Positions 16,595 through 25,311 of a DNA stretch of 64,000 nucleotides are shown here, piece after piece. Origin of the DNA: Hyphomicrobiaceae bacterium (lineage in GTDB: Bacteria; Pseudomonadota; Alphaproteobacteria; Rhizobiales; Devosiaceae); the NCBI GenBank assembly GCA_020638065.1, contig JACKJG010000009.1:1-64000 (forward strand), in the 5' to 3' direction. Numbering within the stretch: position 1 is the first letter of the stretch; each line of letters opens with the position of its first letter. The notes below the pieces were generated by a model, which had not been told where the DNA came from, did no database searches, and worked only from the letters and a program-made list of their open reading frames with translations. A program made the position numbers and the translations under genes.

Positions 16595-16626
16595 TTAACA
16601 TTCCGTAAAGGTTAACGAAAGGTAAA
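16595..16626 (+). promoter_or_regulatory. Two adjacent CtrA-like binding sites
   Basis: TTAA-N7-TAAA occurs twice, at 16595-16609 and 16612-16626, each one base away from the TTAA-N7-TTAA consensus of the cell-cycle regulator CtrA. The two sites are two bases apart. In Caulobacter CtrA binds such sites in the origin to silence replication; the same role here is inferred. Confidence 0.5.
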
Positions 16627-16771
16627 CGGCATTCGAGGCCGGGTGCGACTGTGTTCAGGGGTTGTGGGAAACCGCGCTTCGAAAATGCCTGATTTTTGGA
16701 CGCATTGTGGAGGTGAAGAGAATTAGCGATAAACACCGCGATTAAGAAGAATCAAAAGAGATAAGAGTCTT

Positions 16772-17827
16772 ATGGGTGGTGAGTTGGCCGGAAGCGGAAA
16801 GGTTCTGCTCGATTGTGTGAGGGGCCAACGCCAAGAGCGGCCGCCTATCTGGATCATGCGCCAGGCTGGCAGATATCTTCCGGAATACCGGGAGGTACGT
16901 CAGGGTGTTTCGGGTTTCCTCGAGCTTTGCTTCACGCCTGAAAAGGCAATTGAGGTCACGTTGCAGCCGTTGCGCCGCTTTGATCTGGATGCAGCGATTC
17001 TGTTTTCGGACATTCTGGTGATCCCGCACGCCCTTGGCCAAAAGGTCTGGTTTGAGGCCGGCGAGGGTCCGAGGCTGGAGGAGCTGAGCGACGAGATCCT
17101 CGATCGTATGAAGGCCGAAAAGGCCGTTGAAGCTTTGGCAGCTGTGCTGGAGGCTTTGAGTGGTATTCGAGCAGCGTTGCCCGGCGACAAGACGCTAATC
17201 GGGTTTTGCGGTGCGCCCTGGACGGTTGCAACCTATATGATCGGGGGCAGGGGAAGTTCGGACCAGGCTGCGGCCCGGTTGTTTGCGCTACAGCAGCCGG
17301 AGAAGTTCCAACGGCTCATGAATGTGCTCGTTGAAGCCTCAATCCACTATCTGGTCGCTCAGTTCAAGGCCGGGGCCGATGTGGTGCAGGTGTTTGAAAG
17401 CTGGGCGGCCAATCTCGATGAATCATCGTTTGTTTCGTACGTGATCGGTCCCATGAAGCGGATCGTGGAGAATGTGCGAAAAGAGGTTCCGAATGCGGCA
17501 ATCATCGGATTTCCGCGGGGCGCACCGAGTTTGCTGTCGAAATATGTTGCGGAAACCGGTGTCGATATGGTCGGGATCGATTATGCGACGCCGGTCGGTT
17601 TCGTGGACAAGGCGCTTACGGCCGAATTTGGGGTGCAAGGAAATCTCGACCCGCTGCGGGTGGTTGCCGGTGGTTCGCAGATGTTCGATGAGGCTGAAAG
17701 GATCATTGCAGCTTGGCGTGACCGGCCGCATGTGTTCAATCTCGGGCATGGTATTGTGCCGTCGACACCGATCGAACATGTGGCGCAATTGGTGGAATTC
17801 GTCAAAACGGGAAAACGGGGCGGCTGA
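16772..17827 (+). CDS. hemE: Uroporphyrinogen decarboxylase
   Basis: 351 residues, converts uroporphyrinogen III to coproporphyrinogen III in heme synthesis. The N-terminal signature PPIWIMRQAGRYLPEYR (near 28-44) carries the substrate-binding Arg residues; the second signature GFCGAPWTVATYMIGG lies near 149-164. NLGHGIVP near the end is also diagnostic. Two bases separate it from hemJ, so the heme genes form one unit. Its position next to the candidate origin follows the alphaproteobacterial pattern. Confidence 0.97.
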   Translation: MGGELAGSGKVLLDCVRGQRQERPPIWIMRQAGRYLPEYREVRQGVSGFLELCFTPEKAIEVTLQPLRRFDLDAAILFSDILVIPHALGQKVWFEAGEGPRLEELSDEILDRMKAEKAVEALAAVLEALSGIRAALPGDKTLIGFCGAPWTVATYMIGGRGSSDQAAARLFALQQPEKFQRLMNVLVEASIHYLVAQFKAGADVVQVFESWAANLDESSFVSYVIGPMKRIVENVRKEVPNAAIIGFPRGAPSLLSKYVAETGVDMVGIDYATPVGFVDKALTAEFGVQGNLDPLRVVAGGSQMFDEAERIIAAWRDRPHVFNLGHGIVPSTPIEHVAQLVEFVKTGKRGG

Positions 17828-17829
17828 AC

Positions 17830-18255
17830 GTGCTTTGGATCAAGGCGTTACACGTTATTTCTATCATCGCCTGGATGGCCGGGCTGCTGTATTTGCCGCG
17901 TCTCTTTGTCTACCACACTGAGGCGGAGACCGGATCGGTTCAAAGTGAAACGTTCAAAGTGATGGAGCGGCGGCTATATCGCGGCATCATGACGCCGGCG
18001 ATGATCGCGTCGTGGTTGTTCGGACTGTGGTTGATCTTCTTTTACGATGCGTTTGACTGGGGCGCTCTGTGGGGCTGGGTGAAGATCGCCATGGTGCTCT
18101 TGTTGACCGTGATTCACTTGTTTTTCGGGCAGATTCGGCGGGATTTCGCGGAAGATCGCAACCAAAGGCCACAGCGCTTTTTCCGAATGATCAACGAAGT
18201 GCCGACCCTGATCATGATCGTCATCGTGATCATGATCATCGTGCGACCCTTTTAG
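17830..18255 (+). CDS. hemJ: Protoporphyrinogen IX oxidase HemJ
   Basis: 141 residues, four predicted membrane helices, of the HemJ (CopD-like, UPF0093) family that replaces HemG/HemY in many alphaproteobacteria. The conserved His is in LWIKALHVISIIAWMAGLLYLPRLFVYH and the conserved Lys in WGWVKIAMV. It oxidises protoporphyrinogen IX to protoporphyrin IX at the inner membrane. Start is GTG two bases after hemE. The next gene is rho after a 133-base leader. Confidence 0.93.
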   Translation: MLWIKALHVISIIAWMAGLLYLPRLFVYHTEAETGSVQSETFKVMERRLYRGIMTPAMIASWLFGLWLIFFYDAFDWGALWGWVKIAMVLLLTVIHLFFGQIRRDFAEDRNQRPQRFFRMINEVPTLIMIVIVIMIIVRPF

Positions 18256-18388
18256 CGGCTGATTGCTGTTGAAATCTGTGCGGCTTTTGGCTATGGAGCG
18301 GCAGCGCTCGTTCTGATGCGCATTGCCGAGGCCCTTCAGGCTATTTGTCCGGCCCATTTTCCTGAAAACGAAAAAGAGAATTGATGAG

Positions 18389-19654
18389 ATGGAACGTCTC
18401 AAACTCAGCGAGCTAAAGGCCAAATCGCCTGCGCAATTGCTTGAATTTGCGGAGCAGCTGGAGGTCGAAGGCGCTTCGACGATGCGCAAGCAGGAATTGA
18501 TGTTTGCCATTCTCAAGCAGTTGGCGGAGCAGGAAAGCGAGATTGTCGGCGATGGCGTGGTGGAGGTTCTGCCTGACGGATTCGGCTTCCTGCGCTCGCC
18601 GGATGCCAATTATTTGCCCGGTCCCGACGATATCTATGTTTCGCCGTCGCAGATCCGCAGGTTTTCGCTCAGAACCGGCGATACGGTGGAGGGTCAGATC
18701 CGATCGCCGAAAGAAGGCGAACGCTATTTTGCGCTCCTGAAAGTCAATTCGATCAATTTCGAGGACCCGGAAAAAGCGCGGCACAAGATCAATTTCGACA
18801 ATCTGACCCCGCTTTATCCGGATGAACGGTTGCGGATGGAAATCCAGGACCCGACGGTCAAGGATCGCAGTGCCCGGGTGATCGACCTGGTGGCGCCGTT
18901 GGGAAAAGGTCAGCGCGCTCTGATTGTTGCTCCTCCACGTACTGGTAAGACAGTATTGTTGCAAAATATTGCACAATCGTTGGCAATGAACCATCCGGAA
19001 TGCTATCTGATCGTGCTTCTGATCGACGAAAGACCAGAAGAAGTGACGGACATGCAGCGCTCCGTGCGTGGTGAGGTCATTTCGTCGACCTTCGACGAGC
19101 CGGCAACGCGGCACGTGCAAGTTACTGAAATGGTTCTGGAAAAGGCCAAGCGGCTGGTCGAACACGGGCGTGACGTGGTCATTCTGCTCGATTCCATCAC
19201 GCGGCTGGGCCGGGCCTACAATACGGTGGTGCCCTCGTCAGGCAAGGTGCTGACCGGCGGTGTCGATGCCAATGCCCTGCAGCGCCCGAAACGCTTCTTT
19301 GGCGCGGCGCGCAATATCGAGGAAGGCGGATCGCTGACAATCATCGCGACGGCGCTGATCGAAACGGGCAGCCGCATGGACGAAGTGATTTTCGAAGAGT
19401 TCAAGGGTACGGGCAATTCGGAAATTGTTCTCGACCGGAAGATTTCCGACAAACGGGTATTTCCGGCCATGGATGTAACCAAGTCCGGTACGCGCAAGGA
19501 AGAATTGCTGGTCGAGCCCGAAATTTTGAAGAAGATGTATGTGCTGCGGCGCATTCTCAACCCAATGGGCACGATCGATGCCATGGAGTTCCTGCTCGAC
19601 AAGTTGCGGCAGACAAAAACGAATTCCGATTTCTTCGATTCGATGAACACCTAG
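18389..19654 (+). CDS. rho: Transcription termination factor Rho
   Basis: 421 residues from the ATG giving MERLKLSELKAKSPAQLLEF, the standard alphaproteobacterial start; the open frame upstream to 18323 adds residues not typical of Rho. N-terminal helical domain, cold-shock-like RNA-binding domain (DGFGFLRSPDANYLPGPDDIYVSPSQIRRF), then the RecA-like ATPase with Walker A APPRTGKTVLL and Walker B VVILLDSITRL; the Q/R loops follow. Hexameric RNA helicase that ends transcription. The 133-base untranslated leader could host autoregulation, but no structure stood out. Confidence 0.98.
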   Translation: MERLKLSELKAKSPAQLLEFAEQLEVEGASTMRKQELMFAILKQLAEQESEIVGDGVVEVLPDGFGFLRSPDANYLPGPDDIYVSPSQIRRFSLRTGDTVEGQIRSPKEGERYFALLKVNSINFEDPEKARHKINFDNLTPLYPDERLRMEIQDPTVKDRSARVIDLVAPLGKGQRALIVAPPRTGKTVLLQNIAQSLAMNHPECYLIVLLIDERPEEVTDMQRSVRGEVISSTFDEPATRHVQVTEMVLEKAKRLVEHGRDVVILLDSITRLGRAYNTVVPSSGKVLTGGVDANALQRPKRFFGAARNIEEGGSLTIIATALIETGSRMDEVIFEEFKGTGNSEIVLDRKISDKRVFPAMDVTKSGTRKEELLVEPEILKKMYVLRRILNPMGTIDAMEFLLDKLRQTKTNSDFFDSMNT

Positions 19655-19662
19655 GCGCCACG

Positions 19663-20973
19663 ATGTCCGGCGGCGCGGAAACCATTGTCGCGCTGAGTTC
19701 AGGCGTATTGCCATCCGGTGTCGCCATTGTGCGTGTTTCCGGGCCAAAGGCCGGGTTTGCGCTTAAGCAATTGTGTGGCTCCGTTCCGGAGCCAAGGCGG
19801 GCAACTTTGCGTGCTGTCCGAGCCGCAGGCGGTGAACTCATCGACCAGGCCTTGGTGCTCTTCTTTCCGGCGCCGCAAAGTTTTACCGGTGAGGACGTTG
19901 CAGAATTGCAGGTACACGGCTCCAGGGCGGTGGTTTCCGCTTTGCTGGCCGAGCTGCTCTCCCTTGATGATGTCGGTATGGCCGAACCGGGTGACTTTGC
20001 GCGCCGTGCCTTCGAAAATGGCAAGTTGGATCTGGCGGATGTTGATGCCTTGCGTGATCTGGTTGACGCGGAAACCGAGTCGCAGCGGAAATTGGCGTTG
20101 GCGCGTCAGGCTGGAAATCTGAGGCATAAGGTTGAAGCCTGGCGAAAGGCATTGGTTTCGCTTCTCGTCCAGATCGAAGCCGAACTCGATTTTTCAGATG
20201 AGGATGATGTCGGTACCCTTGACGCGTCAGGTATTTCAGCCGCGCTTCATCAATTGAGGAACGAGTGGGAGGTACACCTCAGGGATTATGCGCGGGGCCA
20301 GCTTATCCGGGATGGATTCAGGGTTGTGCTGATTGGTGCGCCGAACAGCGGAAAGTCAAGTCTTCTCAATGCATTAGCGAATTCTGATATCGCCATCGTC
20401 ACAGACGAGGCGGGCACAACGCGTGATCTCAAGGATGTGGCGGTCAACATTGCCGGCCAGCTTTTCATCATCGTTGATTCGGCTGGGCTGCGGCACGCGG
20501 AAAGCAAGGCGGAACAGGAAGGGGTCCGCCGGGCGCTGGAGGCGATAGAAAGCGCAGATCTATGCCTCCTTCTGAGAGCACCCGACGTCGATACTGAATA
20601 CGATGTAGATATTCCGAAGCACGCGCCGATCCTGCGAGTAGCAAGTAAATCTGATCTGGGTGTTGTGACCGGTTGTGACCTGGTCCTGTCGGCTCTCACT
20701 GGCGAGGGCATTGCGCATCTGCTTGAAATATTGAAGGAAAGGGCCGATTCGCGCCTGGAAGGCGGCGAGATATTGGCCAGTCAGTTGCGGGATCGCACGG
20801 CCTTGGAACGGGCGCTTGCGGTGACCAGAGATCTGGAACTCCATATCGACGAGCTTGAGCTTTGCGCGGAAGGGATTAGAAGAGCGATCTTTGAGCTCGA
20901 TCGGTTGATCGGGCGGGTTGATGTTGAAGACATGCTGGATGAATTGTTCAGCGGATTCTGCATCGGAAAATGA
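19663..20973 (+). CDS. mnmE: tRNA uridine-5-carboxymethylaminomethyl modification GTPase MnmE
   Basis: 436 residues. N-terminal tetrahydrofolate-binding domain, a helical domain, an inserted G domain (P-loop GAPNSGKSS near 225, switch region DEAGTTRD, G3 DSAGLR) and the terminal FCIGK with the conserved Cys. With MnmG it modifies U34 of several tRNAs. The G4 motif is SKSD rather than NKxD, a conservative change. The stop codon lies inside the first parS-like site. Order mnmE-mnmG-rsmG-parA-parB is classical near the origin. Confidence 0.97.
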   Translation: MSGGAETIVALSSGVLPSGVAIVRVSGPKAGFALKQLCGSVPEPRRATLRAVRAAGGELIDQALVLFFPAPQSFTGEDVAELQVHGSRAVVSALLAELLSLDDVGMAEPGDFARRAFENGKLDLADVDALRDLVDAETESQRKLALARQAGNLRHKVEAWRKALVSLLVQIEAELDFSDEDDVGTLDASGISAALHQLRNEWEVHLRDYARGQLIRDGFRVVLIGAPNSGKSSLLNALANSDIAIVTDEAGTTRDLKDVAVNIAGQLFIIVDSAGLRHAESKAEQEGVRRALEAIESADLCLLLRAPDVDTEYDVDIPKHAPILRVASKSDLGVVTGCDLVLSALTGEGIAHLLEILKERADSRLEGGEILASQLRDRTALERALAVTRDLELHIDELELCAEGIRRAIFELDRLIGRVDVEDMLDELFSGFCIGK

Positions 20974-20986
20974 TTCACGTGAAACA
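20971..20986. other. parS-like centromere site
   Basis: TGATTCACGTGAAACA matches the parS consensus TGTTTCACGTGAAACA at 15 of 16 positions. It overlaps the mnmE stop codon. ParB would load here. Confidence 0.82.
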
Positions 20987-21007
20987 TCGAACCTGTTTGC
21001 AGGCTTG

Positions 21008-21023
21008 TGATTCACGTGAAACA
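21008..21023. other. parS-like centromere site
   Basis: A second copy of TGATTCACGTGAAACA (15 of 16), 37 bases after the first and 16 bases before the mnmG start codon. The pair in one short gap is a strong sign of a ParB loading region. Confidence 0.82.
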
Positions 21024-21039
21024 GTTCAGGACCGGGCAA

Positions 21040-22905
21040 ATGAACGGATTTGACGTCATTGTCGTTGGGGGCGGACATGCCGGCGCAGAAGCCGCGGCGG
21101 CCAGCGCGCGTCTCGGTGTGAGCACTGCACTCGTTACGCATTCATTTGCGACGATTGGCGCCATGAGCTGCAATCCAGCTATCGGTGGACTTGGCAAGGG
21201 CCATCTCGTGCGCGAGGTGGATGCCCTGGATGGATTGATGGCGCGCGTCGCGGATCAGGCGGGTATCCAGTTCCGGCTCCTCAATCGCCGTAAGGGTCCC
21301 GCCGTTCGAGGACCACGTGCCCAGATGGACCGGAAACTCTACAAGAGAGCGATGCAAAGCGCCCTGAGCGGCTTGCCAAACCTCATCATTGTAGAAAGCG
21401 AGGTGGACGATCTCATCGTCAAATCAGGCGTGGTCGCTGGTGTAGCGCTGAGAGATGGTTTGCAGATCGATGCGCGGGCCGTTGTCCTGACGACGGGCAC
21501 GTTTTTGCGCGGTATCATTCATCGCGGCGACGAGAGCTTCCCGGCCGGCCGGATTGGCGAAGCACCGGTTTTGGGACTCAGCAAGCGGCTCGAAGACCTG
21601 GATTTGACGCTGGGGCGGCTGAAAACTGGAACGCCGGCGCGGCTGGACGGTCGAACAATCGACTTTTCGGTTCTCGAAAGGCAACCAGGCGATGAGACAC
21701 CGGAGTTGTTTTCCCGGTTGAGTGCGAGCGTGTCTGCACAACAGGTCGTGTGTTATATTACCCGCACCTTGCCACAAACACATGAAATTATTGAGGAAAA
21801 CCTTTCCCGGTCGGCGATGTATTCAGGCCGAATCGAAAGCCGTGGTCCCCGCTATTGTCCGTCGATCGAAGACAAGATCGTGCGTTTTGCGGATCGCGAG
21901 ACCCATCAGGTTTTTCTGGAGCCTGAGGGGCTGGACGTATCGACAATTTATCCAAATGGCCTTTCGACATCCCTACCTGCGGACGTGCAGTTGGCGTTCT
22001 TGCGGACAATGCCGGGGCTTTCGGAAGTGGAAATCGAACAACCCGGTTACGCGATCGAGTATGATCACGTCGATCCAAGGCAACTCGATCACTCCCTGGC
22101 ATTACGGCATATTCCCGGTCTTTATCTGGCCGGACAAATCAACGGGACAACAGGTTATGAAGAAGCGGCAGCGCAGGGGATCGTCGGGGGTATCAATGCG
22201 GCGCGTCTGGCTTTGGGCGAGGCGCCTGTGCATTTTTCGCGCACGCAGTCCTATCTGGGCGTGATGATCGACGATCTGGTGCAGCGCGGGGTCACCGAGC
22301 CTTATCGCATGTTCACGTCGCGTGCTGAATTCCGCCTGCATCTCAGGGTCGACAATGCCGATCAGCGCCTGACACCACTGGCGGTCGATCTCGGATTGGC
22401 TTCGAACGAACGCCGCGTGGCATTTGAGCAACGACAGGAGAATCTGGCAAATGGCCGAAATCTGCTGGACGATGCACAAATCACACCGAGCGCTGCCCTT
22501 GCACAAGGGTTTGAGCTGAATCAGGATGGCAAGCGCAGATCGGCGTTCGATCTATTGTCCTACCCCAATGTCCAAACCGGGGACGTCCTGGCACTGTTCC
22601 CGCAACTATCTGAAGTTGCGCCAGAAATTTTGGAGCAACTGACAGTTGACGCCAAATACTCCGTTTACCTGGATCGCCAGCACAGCGACATGGAGGCTGT
22701 GCGGCGGGACGAGAAGCGTGTCATCCCGGATGAATTCGATTATGCGCAATTGTCCGGGCTTTCAGGTGAATTGACCGAAAAGCTCAGCCGGCTGAAACCG
22801 CAATCGCTGGCACATGCTGCGAAGATTGAAGGAATCACACCAGCAGCCCTAGTTCTCATCGGCAGCGCATTGCGCCGGCGCGAAAAACAGCGCGCGTCCG
22901 GTTGA
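21040..22905 (+). CDS. mnmG: tRNA uridine-5-carboxymethylaminomethyl modification enzyme MnmG (GidA)
   Basis: 621 residues from the ATG giving MNGFDVIVVGGGHAGAEAA; an upstream GTG at 21007 in the same frame would translate the parS site and is unlikely. FAD-binding GGGHAGAEAA is near 9-18, followed by CNPAIGGLGKGHLVREVDALDG and GTFLRGIIH, all diagnostic. It partners MnmE at the tRNA wobble uridine. The stop TGA overlaps the rsmG ATG, so rsmG translation is coupled. Confidence 0.97.
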   Translation: MNGFDVIVVGGGHAGAEAAAASARLGVSTALVTHSFATIGAMSCNPAIGGLGKGHLVREVDALDGLMARVADQAGIQFRLLNRRKGPAVRGPRAQMDRKLYKRAMQSALSGLPNLIIVESEVDDLIVKSGVVAGVALRDGLQIDARAVVLTTGTFLRGIIHRGDESFPAGRIGEAPVLGLSKRLEDLDLTLGRLKTGTPARLDGRTIDFSVLERQPGDETPELFSRLSASVSAQQVVCYITRTLPQTHEIIEENLSRSAMYSGRIESRGPRYCPSIEDKIVRFADRETHQVFLEPEGLDVSTIYPNGLSTSLPADVQLAFLRTMPGLSEVEIEQPGYAIEYDHVDPRQLDHSLALRHIPGLYLAGQINGTTGYEEAAAQGIVGGINAARLALGEAPVHFSRTQSYLGVMIDDLVQRGVTEPYRMFTSRAEFRLHLRVDNADQRLTPLAVDLGLASNERRVAFEQRQENLANGRNLLDDAQITPSAALAQGFELNQDGKRRSAFDLLSYPNVQTGDVLALFPQLSEVAPEILEQLTVDAKYSVYLDRQHSDMEAVRRDEKRVIPDEFDYAQLSGLSGELTEKLSRLKPQSLAHAAKIEGITPAALVLIGSALRRREKQRASG

Positions 22906-23561
22906 TGGTGGAAAGCGAAAATGTGGCCAGCGCACTCGAAGGGTTCGAGGACGCGCTTACACGGCCAACGAATCTGGTTGTTGGCGAACTGGAATCGTTT
23001 TTCGCCGAGCTGCAAAAATGGCAGCGCGCGCAGAATCTTGTTTCACGTGAAACGCTCGGGAACTTCTGGAACCGTCATGTCAGGGATTCTCTGCAGCTTC
23101 TCCCCCACCTGAGCGGTCTTGGCAAAAACATGATTGACGCCGGTTCAGGTGGCGGTTTTCCGGCCCTACCGGTGGCGATCGCGCAAAAGGGTTCTGACAG
23201 GAGGTTTGTTTTGATCGAGTCCAACCGCAGAAAAGTCAGCTTTCTCAGGGCGATGATCCGGCGGTTCGAGCTCAACGCGATTGTGATTGACAAACGGATA
23301 GAGGCGGTTGACCCCGATTTGATTGGAACAGTAGACGTCATCACCAGCCGAGCAACGGCCTCGCTTTCAGATCTGCTTGACTGGACCACCCGGCTTCGCA
23401 ACCCGGACAGTGTGGCGCTGCTGCACAAAGGCCGAGAATTTCGTGAAGAAGTGGCCAATGCCCTTAAAGTCTGGCAGTTTGATGTGCTAGAGATTCCCAG
23501 CGTCACCGATCCTGAGAGCGCCATTCTCAAATTGAGCCGGATCAGATCAAAAGACGCCTAG
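22905..23561 (+). CDS. rsmG: 16S rRNA (guanine527-N7)-methyltransferase RsmG (GidB)
   Basis: 218 residues, N7-methylates G527 of 16S rRNA. The SAM-binding motif IDAGSGGGFPALPVAI is near 75-90; the preceding QNLVSRETLGNFWNRHVRDSL is the conserved family stretch, and a parS-like site is encoded exactly there. ATG at 22905 overlaps the mnmG stop. The same block then continues with parA 59 bases downstream. Confidence 0.95.
   Translation: MVESENVASALEGFEDALTRPTNLVVGELESFFAELQKWQRAQNLVSRETLGNFWNRHVRDSLQLLPHLSGLGKNMIDAGSGGGFPALPVAIAQKGSDRRFVLIESNRRKVSFLRAMIRRFELNAIVIDKRIEAVDPDLIGTVDVITSRATASLSDLLDWTTRLRNPDSVALLHKGREFREEVANALKVWQFDVLEIPSVTDPESAILKLSRIRSKDA
23039..23054. other. parS-like site inside rsmG
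   Basis: TGTTTCACGTGAAACG, 15 of 16 positions of consensus (only the last base differs), inside the codons for NLVSRET. About 570 bases before parA. Confidence 0.85.
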
Positions 23562-23620
23562 CGGCAGATACAAGTTACTGAAATTGCGGGATATTCCTGC
23601 GCGCATTTTTGGAGGCCATT

Positions 23621-24421
23621 TTGCAACCGCGGATTATTACCCTGGCCAACCAAAAGGGTGGCGTGGGAAAGACGACGACGGCCATCAATCTTGGCACGGC
23701 TCTGGCAGCGGTCGGCGAGCGTGTGCTGATCGTTGATATCGACCCGCAGGGCAATGCTTCAACCGGTCTTGGCGTTTCCCGCACGGAACGGCACAAATCG
23801 GCGTACGAAGTGCTGGTGGGAGAGGCGGAGATTAGCGAATCGGCCATCATTACCGACGTCCCGAATCTCGCGCTAGTTTCATCGACCATGGATTTGCTGG
23901 GCGTAGAGTTGCAGATCGCCGGCGCCGCCGACAGGGCGTTCCGCCTGCGTGACGCGCTCCGGCGCGCGCGGGACTTTCGTATCGACGGGAAGCCGGTTTC
24001 CTATGTGCTGATCGATTGCCCGCCCTCGCTCAATCTTTTGACGATCAATGCGCTTGCGGCGGCAGATGCCGTGCTTGTGCCGCTACAGTGCGAGTTTTTT
24101 GCCCTCGAAGGACTAAGCCAACTTCTTCAAACTATTGAACAAATTCGATCCTCGCTTAATCCGCAGCTGCATGTGCAGGGCATCGTGATGACCATGTATG
24201 ACAAGCGCAACAACCTCAGCGATCAGGTGGTCAACGATGTGCGGCAAGAGCTGGGCGATCTGGTCTACAACACCGTTATTCCCCGCAATGTGAGGCTCAG
24301 CGAGGCGCCGTCTTTTGGCAAGCCGGCGCTGCTTTACGATCTTGGTTGCGCCGGCAGCCAGGCCTATTTGCGGCTGGCAACCGAAGTTATCCGGCGCGAG
24401 CGGCAGCTGAATGCGGCCTGA
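23621..24421 (+). CDS. parA: Chromosome partitioning ATPase ParA
   Basis: 266 residues if the TTG at 23621 is the start: GGAGG lies five bases before it and the protein then opens MQPRIITLANQKGGVGKTTT; a TTG at 23609 is an alternative. Deviant Walker A KGGVGKTTTAINLG, the ParA-type IDIDPQGNASTGLG and the Walker B region YVLIDCPPSL are present. No N-terminal DNA-binding domain, as for chromosomal ParA. Drives segregation of the origin region with ParB on parS. parB starts 18 bases after the stop. Confidence 0.95.
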   Translation: MQPRIITLANQKGGVGKTTTAINLGTALAAVGERVLIVDIDPQGNASTGLGVSRTERHKSAYEVLVGEAEISESAIITDVPNLALVSSTMDLLGVELQIAGAADRAFRLRDALRRARDFRIDGKPVSYVLIDCPPSLNLLTINALAAADAVLVPLQCEFFALEGLSQLLQTIEQIRSSLNPQLHVQGIVMTMYDKRNNLSDQVVNDVRQELGDLVYNTVIPRNVRLSEAPSFGKPALLYDLGCAGSQAYLRLATEVIRRERQLNAA

Positions 24422-24439
24422 GGCTGAAAGGAAACGAAG

Positions 24440-25306
24440 ATGAGCGATCAACGCACAAACAGATTGGGCCGTGGCCTTGCGGCGCTGATTGGGGACAATC
24501 CGAGCCTTGATGCGCCGCGGCTTGCCGATACGGGCATTATCAAGAAGCTGCCGGTCGAATTCGTGCTGGCCAACCAGCGCAATCCGCGCCGGGCATTCGA
24601 TCCCGAGCTGCTGGAAGAGCTGGCCAATTCCATTCGCGAAAAGGGGATCATGCAGCCGCTTCTGGTGCGGCCGAGCAAACAGGATCCGAATCTTTTCGAG
24701 CTCATCGCCGGCGAACGGCGCTGGCGGGCCGCGCAGAAGGCGGGTTTGCACGAAGTGCCGGTCATTATTCGCGAGGTCGATGATCGCGAGGCGCTGGAAC
24801 TGGCGATCATCGAGAACGTGCAGCGTGCCGATCTCAATCCGGTCGATGAGGCGCAGGGCTATGGTGAGCTGATCGATCAGTTCGGCTATACACAAAACGA
24901 TCTGGCACAGGTGATCGGCAAAAGCCGCTCTCACGTCGCTAACACATTGAGATTATTAAAACTTCCGGAAGATGTTCGAGCGCTCTTGGCGGATGGATCA
25001 CTGACCGCCGGTCATGCACGGGCGCTGATTACGGCGGAAAATCCGTCAGCCCTGGCGCAGCAGATCGTGCAGAAGGGACTTTCGGTGCGCGACGCCGAGG
25101 CCTTGGGTCAGCAGCGCCCGACGTCGGCACCCAGGCCGCGCTCGGTGGTGGCAAAATCGGCGGACACGATGGCGCTCGAAAAGGAGCTCTCCGATTTGCT
25201 GGGGTTGACGGTTGTTCTGCACGACAAGGGAGAAAGCGGAAGGATTGAAATCCGCTATTCGACTCTGGAACAGCTTGATGATGTCTGTAATCGTCTAAGA
25301 TATTGA
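24440..25306 (+). CDS. parB: Chromosome partitioning protein ParB
   Basis: 288 residues. The N-terminal LGRGLAALIGD is the ParA-contact segment; the CTP-binding core has RNPRRAFD, GERRWRAAQKAG and AIIENVQRADLNPVDEAQGY; a helix-turn-helix follows (YTQNDLAQVIGKSRSHVANTL) and a C-terminal dimerisation domain ends the protein. A CTP-dependent sliding clamp that loads at parS; four parS-like sequences lie within 8 kb. Convergent with holA, only 5 bases apart. Confidence 0.97.
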   Translation: MSDQRTNRLGRGLAALIGDNPSLDAPRLADTGIIKKLPVEFVLANQRNPRRAFDPELLEELANSIREKGIMQPLLVRPSKQDPNLFELIAGERRWRAAQKAGLHEVPVIIREVDDREALELAIIENVQRADLNPVDEAQGYGELIDQFGYTQNDLAQVIGKSRSHVANTLRLLKLPEDVRALLADGSLTAGHARALITAENPSALAQQIVQKGLSVRDAEALGQQRPTSAPRPRSVVAKSADTMALEKELSDLLGLTVVLHDKGESGRIEIRYSTLEQLDDVCNRLRY

Positions 25307-25311
25307 TTTAA

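Larger units (their letters stand above)
16386..16771. other. Candidate chromosomal replication origin (oriC) next to hemE
   Basis: A 386-base gene-free region between the divergent maf and hemE genes. It holds three DnaA-box-like 9-mers (16439-16447, 16512-16520, 16564-16572), a weaker one (16663-16671) and two CtrA-like sites (16595-16609 and 16612-16626). In Caulobacter and in Sinorhizobium the chromosome origin lies beside hemE, and parAB is nearby here too. Flanking genes point away from it on both sides. The assignment is an inference from context and motifs. Confidence 0.65.

Noticed and set aside
21007..21042. Upstream GTG start for mnmG
   Set aside because: It would translate the parS site; MnmG proteins start near MNGFDVIVVGGG, which the ATG at 21040 gives.
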